From positions 30,189 to 94,188 of the forward strand of contig JAEKNU010000011.1 in NCBI GenBank assembly GCA_016838895.1: a stretch of 64,000 nt of DNA, given 5' to 3'. The notes under the pieces were generated by a model. It was not told where the DNA came from. It saw only the letters and a program-made list of their open reading frames with translations, and ran no database searches. Positions 35,798 to 45,237 of this stretch are shown piece by piece. Position 1 is the first letter of the stretch. The number at the start of each line of letters is the position of its first letter. Source of the DNA: Chloroflexota bacterium (lineage in GTDB: Bacteria > Chloroflexota > Anaerolineae > Anaerolineales > Anaerolineaceae). Made by a program: the position numbers and the translations under genes.

Positions 35798-36580
35798 TCA
35801 CTCAACTGGCAACTGATTAGCATCCCCTTCAATAGAGATAAACTGTACAGAAACCCACCCGGTTATTTCACTGGGCTGTGCTCTGGAAATTTTCACCCAC
35901 ATCCCGTCTGCAGAGCGGCTGATGATGTTGGCTTCCTGACCTGTCAGGAAAGTATCTACAGCTGTAAAAGTATCTCCAGGACCATTCAGGATATAGCTAT
36001 CCTGCACCCCGAAAGCTCGTACCGGAGCAGCCGTAAATGTTGGCGTATCATCAGCTTGAACAATGGTAGGAGCTGGCGTAGAAGTAATATATGTCATCCC
36101 CAATAAACTGGCTAATTCTGCATCGTACTGCGTGCGCAATTCACGTGTTTCATTGATTCTCTCTTCTAGTATCGTTGCTGAAACTCCACTAAGGAAGTTG
36201 GTCATGGTGATAATGACTCCATTCATAAAATTAACTTGTGTGCTTTGCAAATTACTGAAGCAAGGCTGTACTTCCTCAAAGGCTGCATCCTGGCGTATCC
36301 TTTGCATCTCAAGGATGATCTCGGCTAATTGTTCACGAGGTGTGGCTTGTGCCAATACAGATATATCATCAAAGCGAATCATATATCGATTTAATCGACG
36401 TGTTTCGGTAATTTTACTATCACCTGTGCACAAATTCTCAGTTGGGGCAACATCAGAACTGGCAACCGCTTCTTCAACGATTGGAGCTGCTGGATCATTT
36501 GCACAACTTGCCAGTGAAGTCCCAATGATGGTCAAAAGTATAAGTATCGATATCCATTTTACGGATTGTATTTTTTTCAT
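35798..36580 (-). CDS. Lipoprotein with C-terminal bacterial SH3-like domain
   Basis: 260 residues. The signal peptide ends in a lipobox-like LASC (Cys26). The central part is helical (about 45-160). After a Thr/Pro linker a bacterial SH3 domain closes the protein (about 190-255: SYILNGPGDTFTAVDTFLTG then QEANIISRSADGMWVKIS and GWVSVQFI). SH3b domains often bind cell-wall peptides. No enzymatic motif is seen. A surface-anchored binding role is inferred. Confidence 0.75.
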   Translation of the reverse strand: MKKIQSVKWISILILLTIIGTSLASCANDPAAPIVEEAVASSDVAPTENLCTGDSKITETRRLNRYMIRFDDISVLAQATPREQLAEIILEMQRIRQDAAFEEVQPCFSNLQSTQVNFMNGVIITMTNFLSGVSATILEERINETRELRTQYDAELASLLGMTYITSTPAPTIVQADDTPTFTAAPVRAFGVQDSYILNGPGDTFTAVDTFLTGQEANIISRSADGMWVKISRAQPSEITGWVSVQFISIEGDANQLPVE

Positions 36581-36696
36581 AATGCATCCCTTTGTAGCCG
36601 AATTGGCAAATTATTATCCACCATTATTTTAATCTTGTTTTCAAAAATCATGTTTAAAACATGCCCGAGTATTTCCATAAAAATGCGACTTGCAGG

Positions 36697-37743
36697 TTAA
36701 TCCTTCTCGACGAAAATGGTTTGTGTAGGATAGGCAAACTCAATTTTGTTGTCTTCAAATATCTGGAATACAGCCAGATTAATTTCTTGTTGTTTATCCA
36801 TGTAATTTGCATAATCAGATGACTCAATCCAATACACCACTTCAAACATCAGGGCAGAATCACCGTATCCTTGAAAATGAGCTCTATCAAAGGAAACACC
36901 TTCTTTGGGGTCAATAATATTTTTCAACATACCAGGAATTTCAGCTAATATTTCATACGCTGTCTGATAGGTAACCCCAAATTCGAAAACAATACGACGC
37001 CGGTCCATGCGCTGAAAATTCCTTATACGGCTGGACAGTAAATCGGAATTGGAAAATATTAATTGTTCACCGGTTAAACTTCGCAAACGAGTACTTTTGA
37101 TACCAATGTGTTCCACAGTCCCCTTTAAATCACCCACTAAGATGAAGTCTCCAATCACAAAGGGACGATCCATGACAATAGACAGGGAGGCCAGTAAATC
37201 ACCTAAAATATTCTGTACTGCCAGACCAATGGCAATACCGCCAATACCCAGTCCTGTAATCAGCGTACTTACTTCCACACCCGGAATATTATCCAGTGTC
37301 ATAATTACTAATACGGCCCAGACCACTGCTTTCGCTACTGTACCTAATGCGCTAAGCGTAGTTGCTTCCGCTGCATTTTCTTTTAGCTGTTTACTTACCT
37401 GACGATGAACCAGATACGAAATAACAGCGTTAAGCCAAAATCCGATTTGCATTAATAACACAATCATCGTAAAGACACCAATAGAGTTTACAATGTCATC
37501 ATTTAAGACTACTGTGTTAGAAGCAAAAAAAAGTGCAAAGATGAGCAGTAAAATATTTTTTGTATTGGCAATTAATTTCACCAAAAAATCATCAAACTGC
37601 GTGACTGTTTTGGCTGCCCATTTTGCAATTCGCCATTGAAATATTTTTTTTACCAACAGGAATGCAAAATAGATTAATAATGTCAGGCCAATTGCAATCA
37701 GCCAGTCATATATTGAATTTTCAAAAATGGTATACTCTAACAT
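36697..37743 (-). CDS. MscS-family mechanosensitive ion channel
   Basis: 348 residues. Four membrane helices are visible, the last being the pore helix GLGIGGIAIGLAVQNILGDLLA with the Gly/Ala packing of MscS TM3. The cytosolic beta domain follows with MDRPFVIGDFILVGDLKGTV and IGIKSTRLRSLTGEQLIFSN. It is a small, minimal MscS that releases solutes during osmotic downshock. The C-terminal cage part ends in PTQTIFVEKD. Confidence 0.94.
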   Translation of the reverse strand: MLEYTIFENSIYDWLIAIGLTLLIYFAFLLVKKIFQWRIAKWAAKTVTQFDDFLVKLIANTKNILLLIFALFFASNTVVLNDDIVNSIGVFTMIVLLMQIGFWLNAVISYLVHRQVSKQLKENAAEATTLSALGTVAKAVVWAVLVIMTLDNIPGVEVSTLITGLGIGGIAIGLAVQNILGDLLASLSIVMDRPFVIGDFILVGDLKGTVEHIGIKSTRLRSLTGEQLIFSNSDLLSSRIRNFQRMDRRRIVFEFGVTYQTAYEILAEIPGMLKNIIDPKEGVSFDRAHFQGYGDSALMFEVVYWIESSDYANYMDKQQEINLAVFQIFEDNKIEFAYPTQTIFVEKD

Positions 37744-37896
37744 AATAAATCATTCTCCCGTGCATATGATATGTTCGGAATGATATTTGACAAAAACCTA
37801 TTCTAAAAATTATACTTGAGAATAATTCATATCTGTCTTTATTGCCACTATTGTTTCACAGTAAATGTGGAATTTGAATAAAATTGCGGAGGTCGC

Positions 37897-38031
37897 ATGA
37901 GTAAGAACGGAAATCACAGCAAAAAACCTGCTCAAAAACAAAAGAAAAATCCAATTCCCTGGCAGCAAATCTTGTTTGCTGGTTTTGCTTTGTTAATCGT
38001 TATTTCGATGATATTGTCAGCTTTTATGTAA
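37897..38031 (+). CDS. Small single-helix membrane protein, 44 residues
   Basis: A short gene with a strong ribosome site (GGAGG at 37888-37892) before ATG 37897. Residues 1-24 are very basic and polar (SKKPAQKQKKNP), then one membrane helix (ILFAGFALLIVISMILSAFM) reaches the C-terminus. It lies 34 bp upstream of the DUF547 gene in the same direction. The layout of a basic cytosolic N-terminus plus one helix recalls small membrane subunits or regulators; function unknown. Confidence 0.72.
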   Translation: MSKNGNHSKKPAQKQKKNPIPWQQILFAGFALLIVISMILSAFM

Positions 38032-38065
38032 TTTTGTAAATTTGTAATCTAATAGGAGGATTTAA

Positions 38066-38950
38066 ATGCCGGAAAATCAATGGACATCTTTTCGTGATCG
38101 AGCGCTTCAAAAGATGCTTAACATCCCTCAAAATGAAGTTCTCAATCAAGATCTCCGGCAGCATACCATTCCTGTTCGTACATCCAATTTCTCATCCGGA
38201 TTGCAGAGTCTGCTTAAAAAAATGGTATCTGTTGATCGAATCACGCCCAGCGGGATGATTGATTATCAAGCCATTAAAGAAGATAAACTCTTTCAATTTG
38301 ATTTCGTTCCGCTTACCAATCAATTGATCTATTTTGACCCGCAAACACTTTCCACAAACGAAGAACGCCTGGCATTCTGGCTAAATTTATACAATGCAAT
38401 GATTATCAATGCGGTGCTTGAATATGATATTCAAGAATCTGTCACAGAGGGTAAATGGGGCGCTGCTGCCTTCTTTCAAAAAGCGGCTTATTTGGTTAAT
38501 CAGCAACGTGTCTCTGCAGACGATATTGAACACGGTATATTGCGCGCCAACCAGGGACATACCTTAATGCCTGGCAAACAATTTGCCCAGGATGATCACC
38601 GCCATAACTGGGTCATTTTTCCTATGGAACCGCGTATCCATTTTGCATTACATTGTGCCAGCGTTAGTTCTCCCCGCATGGCAGTATATCAACCTGAAAA
38701 ACTGGATGCGCAATTGAATACCGCGGTAATGCGCTTATTGCAAAAAGAAACCATCATTGATGCCAATGAATTCAGCATCACCTTGCCGGATATGATGAAA
38801 TGGGTTGAACGAGATATGGGTGGTCAGAAAAACACTATGCAGCTGTTGATTGATGCTTTGCCAGAAAAAGCAGATGAACTTCGTCAACATTTTGAACGCT
38901 GGAAATTCAAATACAATGACCATGATTGGGCTTTGAACCAAAAAAAATAA
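38066..38950 (+). CDS. DUF547 domain protein
   Basis: 294 residues, with AGGAGG before the ATG. The DUF547 core covers about residues 60-245: AFWLNLYNAMIINAVLEYDI, the segment with FPMEPRIHFALHCASVSSPR and YQPEKLDAQLNTAVMRLL. The Cys in HCAS and the nearby His residues recall a papain-like (NlpC/transglutaminase-type) arrangement, but activity is unproven. No signal peptide. A helical extension ends the protein. Confidence 0.85.
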   Translation: MPENQWTSFRDRALQKMLNIPQNEVLNQDLRQHTIPVRTSNFSSGLQSLLKKMVSVDRITPSGMIDYQAIKEDKLFQFDFVPLTNQLIYFDPQTLSTNEERLAFWLNLYNAMIINAVLEYDIQESVTEGKWGAAAFFQKAAYLVNQQRVSADDIEHGILRANQGHTLMPGKQFAQDDHRHNWVIFPMEPRIHFALHCASVSSPRMAVYQPEKLDAQLNTAVMRLLQKETIIDANEFSITLPDMMKWVERDMGGQKNTMQLLIDALPEKADELRQHFERWKFKYNDHDWALNQKK

Positions 38951-38976
38951 TCCCAAGTCGCATGACTTGACATTCA

Positions 38977-39016
38977 AACACCACATCTCTATCATGAAAG
39001 ATGATGGTGTTTTTTA
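38977..39016 (+). terminator. Probable intrinsic terminator
   Basis: AACACCA (38977-38983) pairs with TGGTGTT (39005-39011), extended inward by ATCT/AGAT with a one-base bulge, and is followed by Ts. A second small hairpin lies just upstream at 38954-38969. Confidence 0.65.
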
Positions 39017-39049
39017 TTATTCAGTTTATTAGCAAGTAAGGAGTGGAAA

Positions 39050-39550
39050 ATGATTCATCAAACCGTAAAATCAATAGCAAAATATATCCCCATCCAGGAA
39101 GCTCATGCCCATTGCGATATTCCCTGCGGCATTTACGATCCCCATCAGGCCCAGGTTGCAGCATTAACCATCATCCGCATGATCGATTTAATGACCAAAT
39201 TATATGATGATCACAAAGAAAGAGACCTGGAATTCAAAAATAGCCTTAGCCGTTATATTGCCGTAAAAGAAGAACACGCAGAATTATGCAAGCACGAAAT
39301 ACGTGTAATTTGGGGTGATTACATCAAACCAGCTCATCTGGAGAAATATCCCCAACTGCATGAACTAAGCCACAAAATTATGCAATTAGGTTCCAAATGC
39401 CGCCAAAGTGCCAATCGAGAGAGTGCGCTTGAATTATTAAAAGCTGTCAATGAGTTTGCCGGTATCTTCTGGGCAAGCAAAGGTATTGAAACCAAAACCG
39501 TAAAAGCTCCCTATGCCCCGGCAGAAGATGTGGTTTACCCTGCCCTTTAA
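39050..39550 (+). CDS. sodN: Nickel superoxide dismutase
   Basis: 166 residues, with AAGGAG before the ATG. A 20-residue propeptide ends in HA, followed by the nickel hook HCDIPCGIYDP, whose N-terminal His (after cleavage), Cys2 and Cys6 ligate nickel. The four-helix bundle of NiSOD follows (KEEHAELCKHEIRVIWGDYI; ELSHKIMQLGSKCRQS). It dismutates superoxide. The hook must be freed by proteolysis, which the next gene is expected to do. The stop overlaps the next start by one base (TAATG). Confidence 0.97.
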   Translation: MIHQTVKSIAKYIPIQEAHAHCDIPCGIYDPHQAQVAALTIIRMIDLMTKLYDDHKERDLEFKNSLSRYIAVKEEHAELCKHEIRVIWGDYIKPAHLEKYPQLHELSHKIMQLGSKCRQSANRESALELLKAVNEFAGIFWASKGIETKTVKAPYAPAEDVVYPAL

Positions 39551-39840
39551 TGTTGAAATTGCTGCGTATTTCGGGAAATAGCATTGCACCTTATCTTCAT
39601 GATGGGGATTTTGCAATTATAAGAAAGCAACATCGCAAGCTGTCCCTGAACCCAGGTGATTATGTTGTATTCAAGGAAAAAAGTTACGGCAGGTTGATTA
39701 AGCAAATTGAATCTATTGATTCACAGCATCAAAAGATATTTGTGCGCGGATCAGATGATTTCAGTACCGATTCACGCCTGTTCGGTGCCATCACACCTGA
39801 GCAAATTATAGGAAAAGTGATTTTCAGAATTAAAGCATAA
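39550..39840 (+). CDS. sodX: NiSOD maturation protease (S26-type, SodX)
   Basis: 96 residues. A minimal signal-peptidase-like S26 fold with the catalytic Ser in ISGNSIAPYLHDGDF and the Lys in YGRLIKQIESI, plus FVRGSDDFSTDSRLFGAI, the conserved block near the C-terminus. It lacks a membrane anchor, as expected for a cytosolic protease that removes the NiSOD propeptide before nickel binding. The overlap with sodN makes them one operon. Confidence 0.94.
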   Translation: MLKLLRISGNSIAPYLHDGDFAIIRKQHRKLSLNPGDYVVFKEKSYGRLIKQIESIDSQHQKIFVRGSDDFSTDSRLFGAITPEQIIGKVIFRIKA

Positions 39841-39873
39841 AAATGCCGCTGGTTTTCCCAGCGGCATTTTTGT
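39840..39873. terminator. Bidirectional terminator between sodX and the AI-2E-family gene
   Basis: A GC-rich perfect stem (AAAATGCCGCTGG pairing with its complement) around a short T loop, with As on the left and Ts on the right. Confidence 0.92.
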
Positions 39874-41052
39874 TTAGTCTTCATTATTTGTCGGCTTGTT
39901 TCTTCTGCCATACTTGAATTTGCCATGCCACCAACGCAACTGCGGCTCAGGCATGGGCTGTGAAGCCGGTTTTTCTGAAAATGGTTCTATTTCCACCAGA
40001 TGTGCATACACGTACCGGCCGATCACCCTCAATGAAGCAATCGTTGGTGCAGCTAATACCACACCCAGCACGCCAGCAGTGGTTGCACCCACCACAATCC
40101 CCATAATAACCACCATAGGTGGCAAATTTACACTGCGCCCAATGATTTTTGGAATCAGGTAGTTTAAATCAAATTGCGTAAATAGAATATAAACGACAAA
40201 TACAAGAATCAGAAACGCCCAATTCGGAATCGCCAACCAGGTCGAGCCGCCGAAAAACGCCACAGCTGAAGCCAATATCAGCCAGACCATATGTCCAATA
40301 CTGGGGAAGAACTCTAATAAACCTGCAATAATACCCAATACCAAAGCAAATTTCAAACCGATAATCAATCCCACTGCCGAGATAATCACCATCACCAGCA
40401 GCACCAAAATAATCTGGCCTCGGAAAAACGCGCTCCAGATCTGGTGAATTTCATTGAGCAGGTATTCAAAATCCTCACGATAATTATCCGGTACCAGATG
40501 TCGAAACCAATTTACGATTTTGTCACTGTCCTTGATCATATAAAAGGATATAATCACAATGAAAATAATCCAGATCAGCATGGAAAATATAACAGCTACA
40601 ATATCCAATGTCTGACCGATAATCGGTTCAAATACGCCTTGCAAGGCATCCACTGCTCTGTTCAATAATTCCTGACCATCAATCACAAATCCAGCAAACT
40701 CATATCTGTTACCGAACCAGCCGCTGGCTTGTTCCATGGTTTCATTCAAGCCCAGATCAAGATTACTCATCTGCGTAATCAACATAGGAATGGCAGTTGA
40801 AAGAATGGCGTAAATTAAGAATGTAATTACCAAATACAATAATAAAATAGCCAATGCGCGTGGCATTTTTGTTTTCGCTTGCAACCAATTGACTGCCGGG
40901 GTAAGCACATATGCCAGAATGATAGCCAATACCATCGGGGCAATAATTTCCCAAAACCGAAAAAGCGCATAGCCCATTAATACCAATATTGTGGATATCA
41001 CTACAGTTTTTGTCTGTATAGACCACGGATTGCCGGTTATTTTTTCTTTCAT
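39874..41052 (-). CDS. AI-2E family transporter
   Basis: 392 residues with AGGAG upstream of the ATG. About eight membrane helices in the UPF0118/AI-2E pattern: PMVLAIILAYVLTPAVNWLQ at helix 1-2, an amphipathic region, FFPSIGHMVWLI and PPMVVIMGIVVGATTAGVLG near the C-terminus. Family members include TqsA and Na+/H+ antiporters, so the substrate is not certain. The tail is basic and Pro-rich. Confidence 0.92.
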   Translation of the reverse strand: MKEKITGNPWSIQTKTVVISTILVLMGYALFRFWEIIAPMVLAIILAYVLTPAVNWLQAKTKMPRALAILLLYLVITFLIYAILSTAIPMLITQMSNLDLGLNETMEQASGWFGNRYEFAGFVIDGQELLNRAVDALQGVFEPIIGQTLDIVAVIFSMLIWIIFIVIISFYMIKDSDKIVNWFRHLVPDNYREDFEYLLNEIHQIWSAFFRGQIILVLLVMVIISAVGLIIGLKFALVLGIIAGLLEFFPSIGHMVWLILASAVAFFGGSTWLAIPNWAFLILVFVVYILFTQFDLNYLIPKIIGRSVNLPPMVVIMGIVVGATTAGVLGVVLAAPTIASLRVIGRYVYAHLVEIEPFSEKPASQPMPEPQLRWWHGKFKYGRRNKPTNNED

Positions 41053-41301
41053 AGATTTTTCTACTCCTGGTAAGTTTTCCTCTAAATCGTTGAATGAAAG
41101 GCAGAAATTTTGCCTGCTGAGTCACAACCAGCCAATCATATTTCCACCCCGATAATACATTATGCAGGATCCTCTCTGAAGGCAAATGATCTCATGTACA
41201 AACTGTACTTAAAATGTGCCCTGCTAGATGAGTGAACAAAATATTTATTCTTAATTAATAACATACTTAATGTACGCAAAACAATCAATTGTGTTTCATC
41301 T

Positions 41302-42165
41302 TCATTCTTTTACACAAATCACTCCTACCGCTTTCGGCCCTACATGCACACCTATTGCCGGGGTGATTTCACTAAAATAAAAACTGCCATTATTCCTGGG
41401 GATAAAACCATCAATTGACTTAAGTACACTTTTTGCAGCATCCAGGGCATGTCCATGTACCAATGAAATCTTGCGTAAATTACCCAGATCCGCGATTTTT
41501 TTACAAACCATATTAACCGCTTTGCTTTTGGTTCGCACCATCTCAACCAATACTTCACCCTGATGAACGACGATGATTGGCTTTATCTTTAACAAATATC
41601 CCAACCCTGATTTTAAGCTGGATATTCTACCGCTGCGCCGCAGGTATTCTAAAGTATCCAATACGGCATACAGGAAAACATCTTTAATCTTTTCCTGAAT
41701 CATATTCACAATACTGATGGATTGCATGCCGGCCTTTACCGCCCTTGCGGCTTCTTCGACCAAATAACCTAAACCCAAAGAGAGTTGACCAGAGTCAATC
41801 ACTTCAATGATATTTTCATGTACATTTTGCGCAGCCACTTTGGCATTTTCCATCACTGAACTTAGCGTACTGGAAACATGGATAGATAGTATTTTTGTCG
41901 CGCCGTTCTCGATTAATTTGCGATAGACTTCCTCAAATAATCCCACACCCGGGGCAGCGGTGGTGGCTGGTATCGCTAAATTTGGCAAACGTTCAAAAAA
42001 TTCTGCTCGTGAGATTTCCACACCATCCAGATAAGAGCTACCATCCATATTGACATAACATGGAACCACGTGAATATTCAATGCATTAACGACTTCTGGG
42101 GGTAAATCACAGGTACTGTCTGTCACGATACAAATATTTGCGCTTTCATTGTTGCTGTCTGTCAT
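41302..42165 (-). CDS. DegV family fatty-acid-binding protein
   Basis: 287 residues from the ATG at 42165 (AGGATGG upstream; the ATG at 42174 overlaps it). DegV motifs are VTDSTCDLPPE at the N-terminus, IPATTAAPGVGLFEEVY, SIHVSSTLSSV, IDSGQLSLGLGYLV and the C-terminal GPKAVGVICV. Family members (FakB) bind a fatty acid for phosphorylation by the kinase FakA, which is not in this window. A soluble two-domain protein. Confidence 0.93.
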   Translation of the reverse strand: MTDSNNESANICIVTDSTCDLPPEVVNALNIHVVPCYVNMDGSSYLDGVEISRAEFFERLPNLAIPATTAAPGVGLFEEVYRKLIENGATKILSIHVSSTLSSVMENAKVAAQNVHENIIEVIDSGQLSLGLGYLVEEAARAVKAGMQSISIVNMIQEKIKDVFLYAVLDTLEYLRRSGRISSLKSGLGYLLKIKPIIVVHQGEVLVEMVRTKSKAVNMVCKKIADLGNLRKISLVHGHALDAAKSVLKSIDGFIPRNNGSFYFSEITPAIGVHVGPKAVGVICVKE

Positions 42166-42309
42166 GTTTACCATCCTGTGCGATATTTTGTGGTCTGGTG
42201 TGCAGAAACCTCATTAATGTATTGTACCTGTTCACAAATCAAATTTCAAAAAACCGGACATCAGAGAGAAAAAATGATTCAAATCTAAGATTTATAACCC
42301 GCTTCACGG

Positions 42310-42315
42310 TATAAT
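42310..42315 (+). promoter_or_regulatory. -10 element TATAAT seven bases before the start codon
   Basis: A consensus -10 box is followed by only seven bases before ATG 42323. Transcription would begin at or beside the start codon, giving a leaderless message. No ribosome site is present in this gap, and no good -35 box was seen. Confidence 0.5.
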
Positions 42316-42322
42316 GATTTGC

Positions 42323-43330
42323 ATGAAGAGTTGGAAATTCTGGTTAGGTGTATTGATCAGCATCGTATTCTTATACTTTGCTTTCCGAGGCCAACATTTT
42401 GAAGATGTATGGGCGGCCATACAAAACTCAAAATTGATTTGGTTAATTCCTGCTGTCGCTGTTTATTTTATCGGCGTTTGGGTACGTGCCTGGCGCTGGC
42501 ATTATTTGCTGAAGCCCCTAAAATCTATTTCCACCCGCAAGATGTTCCCTATCGTCACCATTGGATACTTTGGTAATAATGTATACCCCGCCCGGGCTGG
42601 TGAAGTGTTACGTGCCGTGGTGCTTAAAAGACACGAGGGAATTCCCATTTCTGCTTCATTGGCTACCATTATTGTGGAACGTATCTTTGACGGCGTAGTC
42701 ATGTTGACCTTTGTGTTTTTCAATTTACCTGAACTAGCAAAATTAACCACCGATTCCGGATATGTGGGTGATATTCAAAGCCTGGCTTTCTGGGGTGCAA
42801 TTGCCTTTTTAGGTGTTTTATTAATATTTCTTTTAGCGGCCATGTTCCCGCATATTACTCTGGCGGTTACAGACAAAGTCCTTTCCTGGATGCCGAAGAA
42901 ATTCGCAGAAAAAGTTCGCCCTCTAGCCATGAAATTCATGCAGGGCCTGGAATGCCTGCGCAGCCCCAAAGAAGCAATCATGATCTTTTTTACATCGGCC
43001 ATCATCTGGCTGCTGGAAACGGGCAAGTACTGGTTCATCATGTTAGCTTTCCCCTTCCAGGTCAGTTTTTTCGCTTTGATGTTAATGAACGGCATTGTCA
43101 ATCTGGCAACAACCATTCCATCTGCGCCCGGATATATTGGCACATTTGATGGACCCGGTATCGCCTTGCTCCAGGCATATCAAGTGCCAGGAGAGCTAGC
43201 AACTGCGTACACTCTGGTGCTTCATGCAGCTTTATGGCTGCCCATCACGCTACTGGGGGCATACTACTTCACTCGTGAAGGGCTTAAATGGGGTAAAAAA
43301 TACGAATCAGAAATGGTGGAGGAATCATGA
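42323..43330 (+). CDS. Flippase-like lysylphosphatidylglycerol synthase TM family protein
   Basis: 335 residues from ATG 42323; ATG 42314 overlaps a -10 box and is unlikely. About eight helices of the UPF0104/AglD-like family: VWVRAWRWHYLLKP, YFGNNVYPARAGEVLRAVVL with the conserved Pro-x-Arg-x-Gly-Glu, ATIIVERIFDGVVM and PSAPGYIGTFDGPGIALLQA. Such proteins are proposed to flip glycolipids. The stop overlaps the next start (ATGA), linking it to the FAD enzyme. Confidence 0.9.
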   Translation: MKSWKFWLGVLISIVFLYFAFRGQHFEDVWAAIQNSKLIWLIPAVAVYFIGVWVRAWRWHYLLKPLKSISTRKMFPIVTIGYFGNNVYPARAGEVLRAVVLKRHEGIPISASLATIIVERIFDGVVMLTFVFFNLPELAKLTTDSGYVGDIQSLAFWGAIAFLGVLLIFLLAAMFPHITLAVTDKVLSWMPKKFAEKVRPLAMKFMQGLECLRSPKEAIMIFFTSAIIWLLETGKYWFIMLAFPFQVSFFALMLMNGIVNLATTIPSAPGYIGTFDGPGIALLQAYQVPGELATAYTLVLHAALWLPITLLGAYYFTREGLKWGKKYESEMVEES

Positions 43331-44619
43331 AAATTGCAATAATTGGTGCCGGTATCAGCGGTATGGCTGCCGCGCATGATCTGCAAAAAGCAGGGCATGA
43401 TGTTACCATCTTTGAAGCCAACGATCACGTCGGGGGTCTGGCATCCGGATTTAAAAAGGCCAATTGGAATTCCTCGGTGGAATATTTTTACCATCACTGG
43501 TTTCAAACTGATGCAGATATGTTTGGACTGATGGATGAATTAAAACTCAAAGATCAGGTTATCTTCCCGCGTCCAAAAACAGTTGCCTATTACAAAGACA
43601 AATTTTACCCATTGGATTCTGCACTTGCAGCGTTGATTTTTCCTGGGTTTCGCTTCATTGATATGGTCCGTTTTGGTTTTGTCACAGTCTACCTGCGTTT
43701 CCTGGCTCGCTGGCAAACCATGGAGAAATATCACGCCAATGCCTGGATGGAACGCTGGTACGGCAAACGATTACATGAAGTGCTATTTCAACCCTTATTG
43801 GTTGGAAAATTTGATAAACATTATCAGGAAGTAAACATGGCCTGGATGTGGGCACGTTTGAAGGTACGTTCCACCAGATTGGGTACATTCCGCGGTGGTT
43901 TTCAACGATTTTGTGATCTCCTTGCCGAACAACTTCAGCAACGTGGTGTTAACATCCTGCTAAACACACCTGTGCAGGAAATCAATAGTCTTCCACATGG
44001 CCAAGTTCAGATCAAAACAAATTCACTTACTGAAGAATATGACCAGTGTTTGAGTACAACTTCACCAGCTTTAATGGCAAAAAGCGCTCCTCAGCTCCCT
44101 CAAGAATACTTACAGGGATTGCTTTCATTGAAAAGTATGGGCGCAGTTGTCATGGTTGTTTCTATTAAACAACAACTCTCTACGGAAGGATATTACTGGT
44201 TTAATTTGCCTAAATCAGCTGGATACCCTTACCTGGCTTTGGTAGAGCATACGAATTTCCTGCCTTCAGAAGAATTCGGCGGTGAACATATCCTTTATAT
44301 GGGTGATTATCTGAATACAGACCATCCGCATTTCTCGTTAAACAAAGAAGAATTATTGGAAAAATTTTTACCTAGTCTGAAACGAATCAATGCGGATTTC
44401 AATGAAGACTGGGTCATTGATTCCTGGTTGTTCAAAACAGCCTATGCACAACCCATCCCATTACTGGAACATTCCAAAAATATACCTGCGATTAAGACCC
44501 CATTAGCCGGTCTGTTTTTTGCCAGCATGAGCCAGGTCTATCCATGGGATCGTGGCACAAATTTTGCTGTTCGCATTGGTAGACAGGCAGCAAAACTCAT
44601 GCTGGAAAACGAAAAATAA
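43327..44619 (+). CDS. FAD-dependent amine oxidase / protoporphyrinogen-oxidase-like protein
   Basis: 430 residues. The N-terminal Rossmann motif IAIIGAGISGMAAAHDLQKA with FEANDHVGGLASGF is the classic FAD-binding start of the flavin amine oxidase superfamily, which also holds protoporphyrinogen oxidase, phytoene desaturase and UDP-galactopyranose mutase. The C-terminal FAD contact is MSQVYPWDRGTNFAVRIGRQ. Coupled to a flippase-like gene, it is more likely a glycolipid or isoprenoid enzyme than a haem enzyme (inference). Confidence 0.88.
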   Translation: MKIAIIGAGISGMAAAHDLQKAGHDVTIFEANDHVGGLASGFKKANWNSSVEYFYHHWFQTDADMFGLMDELKLKDQVIFPRPKTVAYYKDKFYPLDSALAALIFPGFRFIDMVRFGFVTVYLRFLARWQTMEKYHANAWMERWYGKRLHEVLFQPLLVGKFDKHYQEVNMAWMWARLKVRSTRLGTFRGGFQRFCDLLAEQLQQRGVNILLNTPVQEINSLPHGQVQIKTNSLTEEYDQCLSTTSPALMAKSAPQLPQEYLQGLLSLKSMGAVVMVVSIKQQLSTEGYYWFNLPKSAGYPYLALVEHTNFLPSEEFGGEHILYMGDYLNTDHPHFSLNKEELLEKFLPSLKRINADFNEDWVIDSWLFKTAYAQPIPLLEHSKNIPAIKTPLAGLFFASMSQVYPWDRGTNFAVRIGRQAAKLMLENEK

Positions 44620-44626
44620 GTCAAAA

Positions 44627-44656
44627 AATCGCCTGATCTAATTTCAGGCTATTTTT
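44627..44656 (+). terminator. Short intrinsic terminator
   Basis: GCCTGA (44631-44636) pairs with TCAGGC (44644-44649), flanked by As and followed by T-rich sequence. Confidence 0.7.
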
Positions 44657-45237
44657 CTATATTATTTCACACTTTTTAACAAACAGTAAAAACACAAATC
44701 TTAACGGATGAATAGACATGTGTGTTTCCAATTCTGGATTGATTTTCAAAAAATGGAAATCGGACATTGCAAACCTTTTTTTTGCACTTCATTCCCATAT
44801 ATGCTAATATTCCGTTAATTTTCCGTTAATGACGTATATATAGGGGGTTTGTTGATAGTCTGCCCCACCAGTATGGCCATTTTTAACGAAAACCTATACG
44901 ATGGAACATCAGTTCTGACAGAGCTTTCTTTAAGGTTAACAACCTTAAAGATTGATATTCTTTTAGATAGGATACATCAAATCCGCTTGTGCTATTTTTC
45001 TCCATCAGTTAAAATCGGGCTTAGGTAAAGGTTATGAAATACATCGTAGACACACCTTACCCGCCCTTTTAGGCATTACTTGTAGAAACTTAAAATCACC
45101 TTTTTGAACCCACTGAACCTCCAGCGGGCTATGTTTAACTTTACTGTTACCTTACCAGTATACCAAGAGTATCTACTTTATAAATTCACCATCAAATTCA
45201 GGTACTGACTTCAATGAAAGGAGGGGCTCGTAACAAT
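44657..45237 (+). promoter_or_regulatory. dnaA upstream region: AT-rich, direct repeat and inverted repeat
   Basis: 581 bp with no supportable gene. TTCCGTTAAT occurs twice in tandem (44810-44819, 44821-44830) in an AT-rich stretch, with a related inverted TTAACGGA at 44701-44708. A perfect 11-bp inverted repeat with a 3-bp centre (44927-44937 and 44941-44951, core TTAAGGTTAAC) lies further on. I found no consensus DnaA box (TTATCCACA), so an origin here is not supported. Repressor sites for dnaA are a reasonable alternative. Confidence 0.5.

Noticed and set aside
41053..41301. Hairpins in the gap between AI-2E and DegV genes
   Set aside because: The stems are short and lack T-runs; no terminator or RNA gene is supported.
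44657..45237. Replication origin upstream of dnaA
   Set aside because: The region is AT-rich with repeats but has no recognisable DnaA boxes, so I did not call oriC.
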